Assembly (NCBI GenBank): GCA_017562135.1
Contig: QEYB01000801.1
Location: forward strand, 62,001 to 126,000
Source: Dipylidium caninum
Lineage: Eukaryota; Platyhelminthes; Cestoda; Cyclophyllidea; Dipylidiidae
Length of the DNA stretch: 64,000 nucleotides
Reading direction: 5' to 3'
Position numbers and translations under genes: made by a program. Positions 12,506 through 24,500 of this stretch are shown here, piece by piece. Each line of letters begins with the position of its first letter. Position 1 is the stretch's first letter. Below the pieces are notes generated by a model. It saw only the letters and a program-made list of their open reading frames with translations, did no database searches and was not told the DNA's origin.

Positions 12506-14562
12506 CCGCCAATGCTCCTTCTGCTACTGCCAACGCCGCCATCGTCGCCAATGCCGTCTACGCTGCAGGTACGCTATGGCCCGCACGAAGAGGTCACACG
12601 ATCGCGAGCCAGAAGCCGCCAACGACACTCTGATCACGGTTACGTGTACCTCGTCACACGGACAAATTCCAAACGGACAATATCGCAACCATAATGGATT
12701 GATGATGATGGATCCCAAAAAGTTAGGAAGCTGAGTGACAATTACCTCATCGGTGGATTAGTAGGTTGAAAGACAGGTGGGAAATAGTGAGAGGGAAGGA
12801 TAAAAGGCAAGAATGGGATATTGGGAAGAGAATAATGGTTATCGTCATTGAGGTGTTGGTTTGGGTCCTCATTTTTCCTCTAAACCATCACATTTGAGCT
12901 GCCTGAGGGTGAGGGAAGATCAACTGGAGCTCGTCGGATTGTGGGCATCTCTACCGCTGGAACAGCACCCACGCGAAATCTATCCCTGAGCTCTGTAACT
13001 GCGCTTTACAACTTCCCCGCTCTAGTAGTAAATGTAAGCAGTGGCTTCAGTCCACTGCCCTTGCGTGCAGGGGTATTTAATTAGGTTATTCATTTAAGTC
13101 GAGATGCCCATCGCCTTAGTGGGCTGGCTTAGACACGGTTAAATCATCGGGAACTAGTGCACCTCGTCCTAGTTAAGAGGTGGAATTTGAGTGACAGTGA
13201 GAAATATGTCACGAGGTTAACAGAGGAACGGCACTGTGTGAAACGGTTTTTAGAAGGGTGAACATAACTTTGTGACAGGAGTCGCTTTGGGGTTAAACAT
13301 CGACTAAGTTTTTATTATGATTACCTGACACTTCGAATATAACAGTTGAACTGGTCCCATGTTTCAGAAACTTCAGAGGCCTCCAATCCGGCATTCAAGC
13401 CGTGTATGACTTTACTCCACAAAGTGTAACATTCATTTATGAAGAAGCCCTAAAATCGAATATGGATGCGAGCGAAGATTAACAGGCGTGTCCCCTGCTA
13501 ACGTTATCTGTGGTCAGGTTGGCGGACTTTTGGCACGAATGGCATCGACGTGACGCTACGACACAGGTAGAAAAAAAGGAGGACTTTGATTGATAGCCTG
13601 CTGTTTAATCTAGTCCAACCACATCCATTAACCAGTTGGTGGGGACGCCTTTGCGACTAGGCTTTGACGTATCCATGACTGTGCATCCCCCTTAAATCAG
13701 CCTCAAGTCATCGCGACACCCGTCTTGCATCAACTTACAGTCCGAGCAATTCGCAGTAGCTAGGCAATGCCTTGAGTCAACTAGTCCGCGTTTAGATGCT
13801 GATCACTCGCTATTCGAAAGCTCATGCGTCTATCGAGAAGATGAAGGGGCGTTATTTCCATGCGTAAGGTACCGCAAGTGGATTGGTGAAGGACATAGTT
13901 AACTCTTTCAAATTTTCCCCTGTTTAATTCGTTGATATTGTCGTTTAGGGATATTCTTTGAACGTAGTGCCCATCAAGAACCCGTCCGGTTCCAGGTTTC
14001 CCCAATGTAACACGTGGGTTCAGGACGAGAGTTGCTCACAGTCACTACCAGTGGAGAATGATTGAGCATAACATAGAAGCCTATAAGCTTCGAGTAGACC
14101 CGATGACTTGGATAATGTAAATATTACTTCGTTTAACATGGTCCTTTGGCGGGACGACCTACTCATCTTAGCTCTGATCTAATTCATTGCGTCGTCATCA
14201 TCAGCACCAACTAATTTAACAAAATAATCATTAATATAGTGACTACCAAATCAAAGGCAAGTTACAAGACAAGGACGAGAGATTTTAACCTTACTTGCTT
14301 TAGCGTTACCTAATCCTAATTACCAGCATATCAGGGGTAAGGTGTTCAAGACCAAACGCCACTAAGGTGAGACGGGTGTTTACTAATTATAAATCATTTA
14401 TGGCCCATCGAGCCAACAGAAGATTTTATGTCAACATGCGACGTCATGCCGAGTGAACAAGGCGCTGAGATGGCTATGAATACCGTAACGGATCCAGTTA
14501 GATTGAATGAGCGCCCTACATTTCTGGCTGTCAAGATATGGGGGAGAGAAAGAGAAAGAAAG

Positions 14563-14646
<84 letters not shown>

Positions 14647-17039
14647 ACCAAAGACTGAGTGAGAGACTTAAATGATTAAAGCAAACTCTGCGAGTGAATA
14701 AATCATCGTCTCACTGCTATTAGATGACAAATCACAACGCTTGCTTGTTCTAGTTAGATAAATCTCACTAATGATGATGTAGATAGATATTCAAATCTAG
14801 CCCAGTGCAGATTGATGAAGAGGCCGTGTCTTCGAAGTCACTCTAGGACCAGTCTGCAGAACTCGTGTATGAAATAACACTACACTGACGAAGGTTGTCG
14901 ATTCAGCAACTGAAGAAAAGAGATTGTTGGAACAGTCTCCTTCATCACTAGTCAACACCAGGCACACTAGGTGGGGAGCGTTCAAGAGACTTTGGCCTAG
15001 CAACATCCTAATAGTTGGGACTATCGTCAGGACGTCTGGCGCCGCACGATCGACTAGAGACTAACCAAAAGAGGCCCAAACGGACGGAAGGTTTTTTGCC
15101 ACCTAGACGTAATTGTCTTAAGCCAAAAGTCAAACAATACACTAGCAACCACATTTTAGAACGCGAAGTCTTCACCAAATTTTATATGGGAATTCTCCTG
15201 CATAAACCAAGTAATTGCTGACATTTCCCCGAACAGGGAGACATCCGGTGATCAAAGCCTCTCGGTTAGTCGCAATGGATTAATCGACTGTGGTGGTCGA
15301 ACAGCAAGAATGACAACTAAGGCAAGGGAGACAGACATAAATCTTATCATGACAGATGTTGAGGACTTACAGAATCTCTACTCACCTCTTTCGTGGGTGG
15401 ATAACAAAACGATTAATAAATTTAAACTAACCATGACACTCACCGCAGTTTATAAGTGCCACTAGTTTTACCGGGCTGCTAATACACAACATGGGCGCAG
15501 TATGCGTTGTTATCGAAACCTCACCTTTGTGGTAGAATGGGGAGAGAGGGTAGACGGGGGAGAGGGTAGACGGGGGACAATACTTCTAACCGCAAATTAA
15601 TACCTGGCAGTTGCTATGTCGTTAGTGGTTTTTGTCTGTGTATGAACTAACGAAAGTATGGGATGGGTAGGGGGAGTGGAGGAGATGCGGGATGAATAGT
15701 TAAGTAGTGCCGCGCAGAACCAGCTGCCACTGACAGTCGCGCGTGTGTGCTGTCCGGAGGGGGAAGGGGGGAAGTAGTCTCGCAGACCAACGCACAAATT
15801 GACTGGACCAGAGTTGACTGGCTAACAAAGGAGTCTTCCAGGCATTAGACAACGTGAGAAAATGTTATCATTGTTAACACTAATAAGTGAACCAGGGTAA
15901 GTTTGGGACCTAAAAATTTTCTCACGAATTTCACTACGGTTAAGAAAATTCCGGTTGCAGTGAAGTGAATCTTCATGACAAAATACCATATGGCGCTAAA
16001 ATCTTTCAAATTACATTGCACTTCGGGATAAGCGACGGGGAAATAAATCTACACTACTGCTGTTATAACCGGTAACCATGTTCTTCCTCAGTACTATACG
16101 CTAATGAATTGTTCCTTTTTATTGAGGTTCATAATATCCCCAGAGGTGATCGCAGATCGTGACGATCATTTTGGGTGGGTACTTCAAAATGTTCGGTAAA
16201 ATTCCACATTTACAAAAGGAATGGGTTGGGGAGTTCAACACTAATAGGAAATTACGTCACTGTGCTTCAGAAGAATGATGTGACATAGGCACTTAGGTTC
16301 ACATTACACTTGTCTGAGAGGGAATGCTCGAACCCGATAGCAATAAGGAGTGGATTATTGCTTATCCTAAGTAAATGACTCCATGAAAGTTAACAAACGG
16401 AGCCCAAGCGATGTGAGCAATAACCTTAATTATATTTGTATGCCGTCAAAAGTTCCTCGCTTACCACGATCCAAATTGCCCCCACCAAATACCGATGACT
16501 CCAACGTCCTAATCACTCAAACCACACATTATCTAGCACGTATAGGGAACCGAAGACAGTTAACTCCTCAAAATAATACAAGACATATGTATTATGTTCG
16601 CAGTGTATTCCGAAGATTGTAACGTTTTAATATCCACAAGAATAGGTTAGACTGCTAAACTGCCAAATTCGAGGGAATCGATATGTGTAGTGTAATTAAA
16701 TAGCAACACCAGGTATGGTTACCGTGTTTCAGCAAAAGGAACTTAACGTTTCACTGTCACGGATTAGTTGAATTCAACAAAAAACTTCCGTTGGCGTAGA
16801 ACACGTTGCGATAATCGATATTAATACTCAAACTTCAGAACATGTGTAACCGATCATAAAAGTACATGACAAATCGACAAACAGGGGGTAATTAGCGGCA
16901 TATGCTCAGACAAGTCACTAACTTACAGGTCACATCTACTGCAATTGTATAATGAAGGTTGGACATCAAAGGTGGGACATTTTAAGAAAGGATATTTCGT
17001 AACGGACATGTGCGAACGAGGACGTTGTTTACTAAATTA
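12506..17039. other. Gene-free stretch
   Basis: No supportable gene. The first 100 bases are rich in GCC-type triplets and border the 18S relic. A long (GA)n tract lies at 14566-14642, and a 16-base unit (agagggtagacggggg) is repeated twice near 15544-15576. The remaining open frames are short and unconvincing on both strands. Confidence 0.45.
14566..14642. repeat. (GA)n microsatellite, about 38 units
   Basis: This is an uninterrupted GA dinucleotide run of about 77 bases. It creates spurious poly-SL and poly-RE open frames on the two strands, and these were not called as genes. Confidence 0.98.
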
Positions 17040-17502
17040 TCAGTAATTGTATACACCAAATGCGATGGCCACGCAAAATAAAGACGGCGTTAAATAGGAG
17101 ACGTCGGCGTAATTATCACTATCACTGTCCCAGAAGCATCGGCAGGATGCTTTTACACCTTGACCCTTTTGTTCTCCAATCACAACTTGGACAAGGAAAG
17201 AATAGCGTTTGTAAGTAGGGTCGTTGCGAAGTTCATCCCGAATTTTATCAGATAGATATTTCGTCACGTCTATTAGTAGTAATATAATCATATTACTTAA
17301 AACCTGGAATTTTTTCGTAGTCATACTTAATATCATTCAGATGGTTTTTTAAAATTTCGCGCATCACTTCACGAGCTTTCGATGGACGAAATCGGTTACA
17401 AATGTCGGGTCTTATAATATATCCATGAGTTTCCGACTGACTAAGGGTAGTGCTATGTACGTCAGTATTTGTATTCCTCTTTTCAGAGCTTGACTCGATC
17501 AT
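17040..17502 (-). CDS. DYNLT2B: Tctex-type dynein light chain, DYNLT2B-like
   Basis: Two exons (17502-17304 and 17269-17040) joined across a 34-nt intron (17270-17303) give a complete 142-residue protein from ATG to TGA. This is the usual length of DYNLT2B/TCTEX1D2. The N-terminal ~25 residues are polar. The Tctex1 domain follows, with YIIRPDICNRFRPSKA before the intron and FLVQVVIGEQKGQGV plus CRCFWDSDSDNY after it, the hallmark blocks of the family. It ends in the typical SLFCVAIAFGVYNY. Family members are light chains of cytoplasmic dynein-2, the retrograde intraflagellar transport motor. The codon split at the intron (CCA G|AC) keeps the phase exactly. No other ATG lies upstream in frame before the reading closes. 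Confidence 0.9.
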
Positions 17503-18448
17503 ACTATAAGTTATCGCGTGATCACTATGGCAATGTGTCTGCAAATGCCCAAATGCAATAGTTTAAACAAAGCGCATTTGAAAATTAGAAACCATTGCCT
17601 TTCATACAATGTGTTTTTAAAATTGAAAAACTGTTTGGCTCAAGAGTACATGAACACAAGATTCCTAGGCCTATGATGTAATGATGTAATGAAATAAAAC
17701 AGTATAACACTTTGTTCCTTAGATAAGCCGTAAAATGAAGGAACATAATCACTAGCAAAACATATGTTGCTTAAATGCTTATATATCTAATGTGAGTAGG
17801 TCATTTAGTTAAAATGGAAAATTTGGGTTTGTGACCTACACCTACATCTCTTCACGTTGTACGTTTTACTTCACCCTAGTATCTGCTCGATGTTGGTCTG
17901 ATAAAATTGGTAGCTTTAATATCGCGTCGAAGGCGACAAAGTGCCTAATCTAGGATAGTCCAGGGGTCCGATCCGAGCATAATCAAGTGGGAGTAATAAC
18001 AGCACCAGGTACTATCGCCCCCATTTCGAAATACTAACCATACCTTGTCAGGCGTTGGTCATACAGCGGTATGTTACAATTATAGCTCTGGTTCTCCACA
18101 ATGAGATTTTAGGTGCCCGAAGTTAATGGACTAATTTCTTAAAAGGATAGTAAATTATGCGGCATTGAATCTCATTAATACATCAATGAAAGAATTCGTT
18201 TCGCACACGACTACAGCTTAGTGGGACGACTATGCTATATATCGACTAAATTCATCTTGGCGTAACCCCACTAAGTACATTGCCCATAGCGTACGCCAAA
18301 AGAATAAGAAATAGTAAGCTAGACGTTCAATCATTGGGCAAGAACAGAGGTATTTCAATATGGTCAGTAAATACCCTAGACTGATTGTCATTGCCGTCGA
18401 TTAAGTGCATTTTACGTATACATGCAGATTTCATAATATCGTTATCAG
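17503..18448. other. Intergenic stretch
   Basis: This AT-rich stretch lies between the dynein light chain start and the stop of the next minus-strand gene. It would hold the promoter of the former and the 3' region of the latter. No further gene was seen. Confidence 0.4.
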
Positions 18449-19837
18449 CTAGGGCTGGGTCTCGTGTTGCTGAGTTTTCTGTTTCGGTGCCAACGGATAG
18501 AGAGGTACTGTGGAAGATGACGTCAAGGCTATCATTGAAGCCACTGAAATGTGTGGGGGTGGTTGAACGAAAGAAGCGACTATCCAGAACCAACTCGCTG
18601 CAATTCCGAGGAAAACACTTGCCCAACTGAGATGGGAAGAAAGTCCGTAGTTAGGTTCAGTTGTTTGCCCGTCAGTCTTAATGGATATAACTAGTGCTTA
18701 GCCAAAAATAAGTTAAGAATTGTGTTGACAATTTTGGGGACATAACTTACCGACGGTAACTTCTCTATTAAGCCATTTATTTTAATGTCAGTAGTGATAG
18801 TCTCAACAATTGTGGCGCCCTCGAAAGAAATAATTCCCAATAAAGTAATCAGACCTGAAATGAATGAATACTAATGAAATAAAACAAAACGTATACTTAA
18901 CACGTAAAGATAGAACGTATTCTACCCGAAAGCCAGAGTAGGTAACCGGAGACTGCCAGACAAGACTGAGCACACTGTGCACTTGGTTTGCTAACACAAT
19001 AGCGCACTGCCAGAAGATAAAAAATGCAACCGAAGGACGTGAAGGTTTCCAATCCAAGCGCAATCACGTGAAGTGCCCAGTTTGTAATTCTAAGACCTAG
19101 TAGTGCAAAAAACTACCGCATTTATGAAATTTTTATCATAACACCGTTAATGAACAAATGTCAACTAAGCATAAAAATGAGGACATTGGACAGGAACAGA
19201 TAATTTAACAAAATTCATATTCGCTTTTAAAAACGACCGGTATCAACGAACTTACGATTTATATTCATCGCTCGGCTCTTTTGCCTTTTGTCACAGGTTC
19301 CACTCGCGGTGACGCCTGTTAAAAACATTTTATTATTTGTAAAATGAATATCAGCAGAGGTTCCGAAAACACGACGGGAGCCGTTTTTTGTTGTAATGGA
19401 ATACGTAAAGTGGAGTGCTTCAAAAGTATACTTCAAGGCTTCTATTACTAAGGGAAGTTGTTCGAGACGATGCGATTCAATTCATTTAACAATCAGATTT
19501 GTGAACACTAAATCTCAAGTTTTTTTATGTACACTCGTGGAAGGAAGAGAGATGGTTCGGTGCATCGATTGATGCTCCTCAATATTAGAGTGGAGATATG
19601 GAAGTAAGTCGGGCAAGTCTTACATTCGTGGTAAGGGTGCAGCGGATTTGAGATTTCAAGGCATTCACTACCGAACGACTCTAAAATGAATGCAGAGTTA
19701 CAGATTTTTGAAGACAAACTAACGAAAACAGTGAATGAAAAATGGGAGGTGTGTAAAAAGTCAGTGAATTGAGCAGTCAACGCAATTCCCAGGCCCTCAA
19801 TGGTACGAATGGGCGAGTGAGGCGGAAGAAGTCGCAT
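18449..19837 (-). CDS. Unrecognised 241-residue membrane protein
   Basis: Four exons on the minus strand join in phase: 19837-19624, 19447-19256, 19096-18926 and 18597-18449. They give 241 residues from ATG to TAG. All three introns have GT and AG ends, and all three split codons resolve without a stop. The N-terminal half has several cysteines and no obvious membrane segment beyond moderately hydrophobic patches around residues 22-50. Residues ~144-166 (from HVIALGLETFTSFG) and ~178-201 (SGYLLWL then SWFWIVASFV) are strong membrane helices. The C-terminal tail is short, proline-rich and polar. I do not recognise the family. The clean phase agreement across four exons and the hydrophobic pattern argue for a real gene. 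A further upstream exon is possible because the frame stays open a little before the ATG. Confidence 0.6.
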
Positions 19838-21532
19838 GAAAATAGTAGTGTTAATTTCCTTTAATACTTGTCATGTTAAACCTTTATCAACTGTTGTTTC
19901 TATGGGGGGAACGGGTGAGTTAGAATTTTCTAAGAAGTGTAAAATAATAAAACTACATTAATCGAGCGGAACGTTTATAACATTAAAGGATTACGATGTA
20001 TCAGATAATTACACAAAAAGAGAAGAAATTTCGGATTATGGGTTATTAAAATATAAAAGTATGAGGCATGACAATGAAAAATAACATAGTGTTAAAAGGA
20101 ATATTAAAGAAAAAATATTTAATAAACAGCTAAAAAAGGCAAAGTAAGTGAAAATGCCCGATTCGCCAAAGGGCACTCCTCAAATTTGTCATCCAGGGTA
20201 AACATTATTTCCTTAACCCCTTGTGGTTATTTCTACGGGCCTCTACGGCCGGAAACAAGGCGTGAAGTAAACATGAGGTACTGATTAAAACCCACCTTTG
20301 CAAATTTGAAAGAGTCCACGGTTGGTGTAGGCATCAGTGCTTGTCTTACTATATACGATCCAGTGGGGAAATATGACAGCCGCAAGGTTGGTTGCTATGG
20401 CCGAAATACGCAGAAAACACCGATGGTTACTAGGCTGACCCAGAGCCTCCGTGCTGCCCTCATGGTCTGTGACGGTGTAATGGTCTTTCGAACACACTCA
20501 ATCTGACACCGAACGTGCGCTTCAGCGCTCGAAACCCCATTAGCCAATGGGGAGCGAGTGAGTTTGACATCGCCTGTATTTTTGGATGGTTGATCTTATA
20601 AAACATGACCACTTCACTATCTTGGATGTTACACGTAAATTCACAGACATGGACGTGGAACTACGACTGAGATTGGATGTAGCGCTTGGGAAAGGTGAGA
20701 GTGAAACTCATCCGGAGGCAGCGAATGAGGTAAGAGTTGATATGACGGACGAACAAGATGGAATGTGCCCGATTCTGCTGTTGTGAGCATTTGGAAGGGA
20801 AACAGGAAAGAGGTTCATCGGTTAAATTTAGTACTAAGAGGGTAGAAAAAGTGACAATTTTGACTGCGATTGGAAAATTTGAAGTTATTGACTGCAAGGA
20901 TTGCGATGACCACCGAGGAAAGGCTAGCAGATGTAGTTTAATAAGTAGAAGTAAACGGAGGACAAAGGGGGTTGGATGGAGGAAAACTGGAACTTAGCGA
21001 AACCTAGGAATGAAGACGAAGTGTCCCCAGATGGGGGTTGAGTATTTGCAGCAATATCCCTGATTAGAGGAAATTACATATAGTCAGCCACCAGGAATTG
21101 CTATTTCACACATCAACTCCTGCCAACTTGAGTTAATAGATGTAACAACTCTTTGAGCAATCAAACACTTGTCTAAATCTCAAAGTGTAACATTGTATCC
21201 ATTCTCCGAGGTCCGGAGATGTTGACTCCCAATGCCTTCACACTGCTTTTGACAGTGTCGACTACATCGCCTAACATAATAAAAATTAAAGGTGCTCGTC
21301 AAGCGATTCGACTAATTTTTAGTCTCCGTTTTAGCTTAACCACCTTTAGCATTCTAATTGCACTCATCAAGACACACATGTTCGTCTGTTTCCTCTCGCC
21401 TCATCTTCCCTGGAGTTCTCCAATTTTCGACGAAGAAATGGCGGCCCAGTTGTCGATTATTTATCGAAGAGAACAAATGAGATAATTTGTACATGAATTT
21501 AAACAACGAATAGAATAAAGAAATGTGGATTG
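19838..21532. other. Intergenic stretch, no supported gene
   Basis: This AT-rich stretch lies between the 241-residue membrane protein gene and the 3' end of the DIPK2-like gene. A plus-strand open frame at 20586-20786 has a plausible amino-acid mix but no family resemblance and no clear splice partners, so it is not called. Confidence 0.4.
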
Positions 21533-24500
21533 TCAAATTGCCAACTCTAGGTCAATGATTTCCAGAGCCGCCTCCACATGGGCCTGTCTGGCCCCACTTT
21601 GAGCATCTTGAAGACACTTTTCAAGGCTGAAAACAAGGTCAGGGGGCATGTCACGAACTAATAGGCGTCCGTTGTGCATCGCAGTCATGCAGATTGCCCA
21701 ATAGTTGTGGTCAGAGGGGAGATTGTTAGCGCATAGTCGTTCACTGTGCTCCTCGGACAAACAGGACACTTTGGAGGCAAAAGGACGATCATGGCAGCTG
21801 TCTTGGAGTATGTAGGAAGCGTTCGGTTCAATGATGAAGGGAGATGCGGATTCGAACGGCTAAAACAGTGATAGGGCAGAAGATACACGTAGTAAAAAGG
21901 TGGGCTGGGATGAGTGACAGGTGAGGCGATGGCATCACAGAAGGCCGGGTAAGAATGACCCCTCCTTTCGACCACCTAAATCGGGACACCACGTGTACTC
22001 AAGGAGTATGAAAAATTAAAATAAACCCAACCGTTGTCAATATCCGCACCAAGAATCGCTAATCATGTCACAAATTGTGGTGAATTCTTTTTTTTTCGTT
22101 TGGCGTCTCTCGAATCCGCGCGGTAACCAGGAGACGGAAATTTAAGTCGAGAGAACCGGAAAAATTCACATGCGCGATTTTTTGACCGAAATCACGAACA
22201 GTGGAGAGGTTAGTACATGGGTGTGGTGTTGTGAAATCAGAAATTTTGTTACTCAAATACTAAGAACAGGGTGATTGAGGTAGATTTTCCTGTTTCCAGA
22301 GAGGATATAAGATATGTGAAAAAGACACTTCGTTCTAAAACAAATGAGTTGTCAGGAGATTGGGACGTAGGACCTGTTTCGGTCAGCCTCGCAACAAAAT
22401 GAGTACATTTTTAAACGCTGGGACAAACATCATGCCCTCCTGACGTCACCTCCTCCAAATCAGATTACGCCACCATTATCCTTTCAAAATTCTCGTTGTA
22501 AGCTTGCATTTACTTTCAGTATTTCCTCGTTCTTCACTCCATCATACTTAGGATTGTTTCAAGTCATGAGTGCTCAAGTTAGTACGATGGTGACAAGAGT
22601 ATGAAAAGGCGAGGCTAAATTGAAATCGAGCGTCATTTAAGTGATATAATAAGGAGAGGGGGAATGCCGGAAGCTAATACACCATCGGAGTGTATGGTAC
22701 TAATTGCGGAAGAGCACCTAATGTTCGGGTGTCGGTAGGAAAGGAAGAATTTCTTATGTCAGGGGGAATTTAACTCTAAGAAAGCAAACTCCATACGAGT
22801 TTGTAAAGCACTCTACATGACTAATATGGTGCCGAATGTGGGCGTAGTGAACAAGGTAGAGAAAGCGGGGAATGAAAGGAGAGAGTGAGCGATTGAAGGT
22901 GAGAGTAAGAGAAGGAGAGAGGGAGTGAGTGAGTGAGAAAGAAATGCAAATTACGCCAAGTTGGCACCATGACTGAATGCAAATGCGATCAGCACAAGTG
23001 CGCGCTACTCAGGCGCAAGTAAGGCAACTCGGCTGCTATTCTACGGCCATCGACGAAACGATTACACACGCGCCGAACAGAGCGCAGACTTAACGTCGAC
23101 GAGTCATTGCTTTTACACTCTGAAAGTCAAATCGAGAAGCGAACGTAAGAGACTTCCTCACTCCACCCTTCAACGCAAGAACGCGAATATGGAAGAGTGT
23201 GGATTAGGCCTCTCTTGATCCGGAAACACAGACAACAGTAGGCATCAGCGAACGAGAATGGGTACCCTTCATAGGTGAATGAGACAGGCACATAGAAGTA
23301 GACAACAGGGATTTAACAAACCTCTCGACAAGGTTGTGGCCACACTTGCGCCTGGTCGACGGTAGACCTCACTAAGAATGAGAATGGATTGGCTCTTGTC
23401 TATTCATTCGAAGCGTTTTGTCAGGATGAAAATTTTGACACAACCAGTGAGTAAATGAGACCAGGATTCTTTCATTAACTCCGAAATACCGATGGTGCCT
23501 TTTCTAACAACTACCATCACCTCATTCTTTTGAGTTAATTAATCAAATATTCTAATTTGTAAATTAAAATGAGTCGGCGTCCAGATACCGGCAATTTATC
23601 TTCATACCACCTTCTGGCTTTGGGACCAAGAATTTACCCCACATTTTCTACCGCAGAAGTTCTGTTCGAAAAAAATTGCAACTACATGCTCTCTCGTCAC
23701 TTCATGGCAGTTATTTTAGACTAGGAAACCATTCAGGCAATTATTTAACAGCGTTATGCAAGTGCTCAATTATTGCCGCTGGGATACCAACTCCCAGAAA
23801 GGACAAGGAATTTCTATTCCATGGCCGTGAAATGAAGACATGTAGCCATGGATCGAGTGGCGCAGCGTCCTGTGAGGCTCCTCCAAAAACTATAACAACA
23901 GGGTTACGCTGACAAGCCACCTCAATGAAATGCTTGCCGAGCATTGTACTGCAACATAAGGCAATCCGAACGAACTCCTTAATGCAATACAAAGAGATGA
24001 TTCTGATGCCATTTTTGCTATCTTCTATCAAAAAACAGGTCATAGACAGAAACTCCACGAGCAATATTAAGAAAATGCCGACACATTATAAGTGCTCTCG
24101 CTTTATCTTTTATTTAAAAACTTTTTGCCTTATCCCATGTCTGGAAGACGATGGAGGTAGAGGAATACGTGAAGCAATTTCTCCTCTGTCAACATTTATA
24201 GGAGTGATATTTTATGGAACAAAAAGGCAGAAATTTATGACCATAACTAGTAGAGAGATGGTAAAGTGCGTGAAGTCACCAGGTAGACTAATCAAGTTTT
24301 TTGGCTTGTTTAAGCGTGTCACATGAGCAAGTCATTCAGATGCTCCATGCAGACTTGTAACCTGGCGCCGGTAGTTGCGCGCTTATAGACAGGGCTACGA
24401 TCAACCGCAGAAAAAGCAAATGTTAACATAATAAAATGCAAGTATAGTTGAACGTGCTTGTGTGATATGCCAGTGAAGGGTAGGCAACAGCATAAGAGTG

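Noticed and set aside
14394..14658. Poly-SL and poly-RE open frames
   Set aside because: They are produced by the (GA)n microsatellite.
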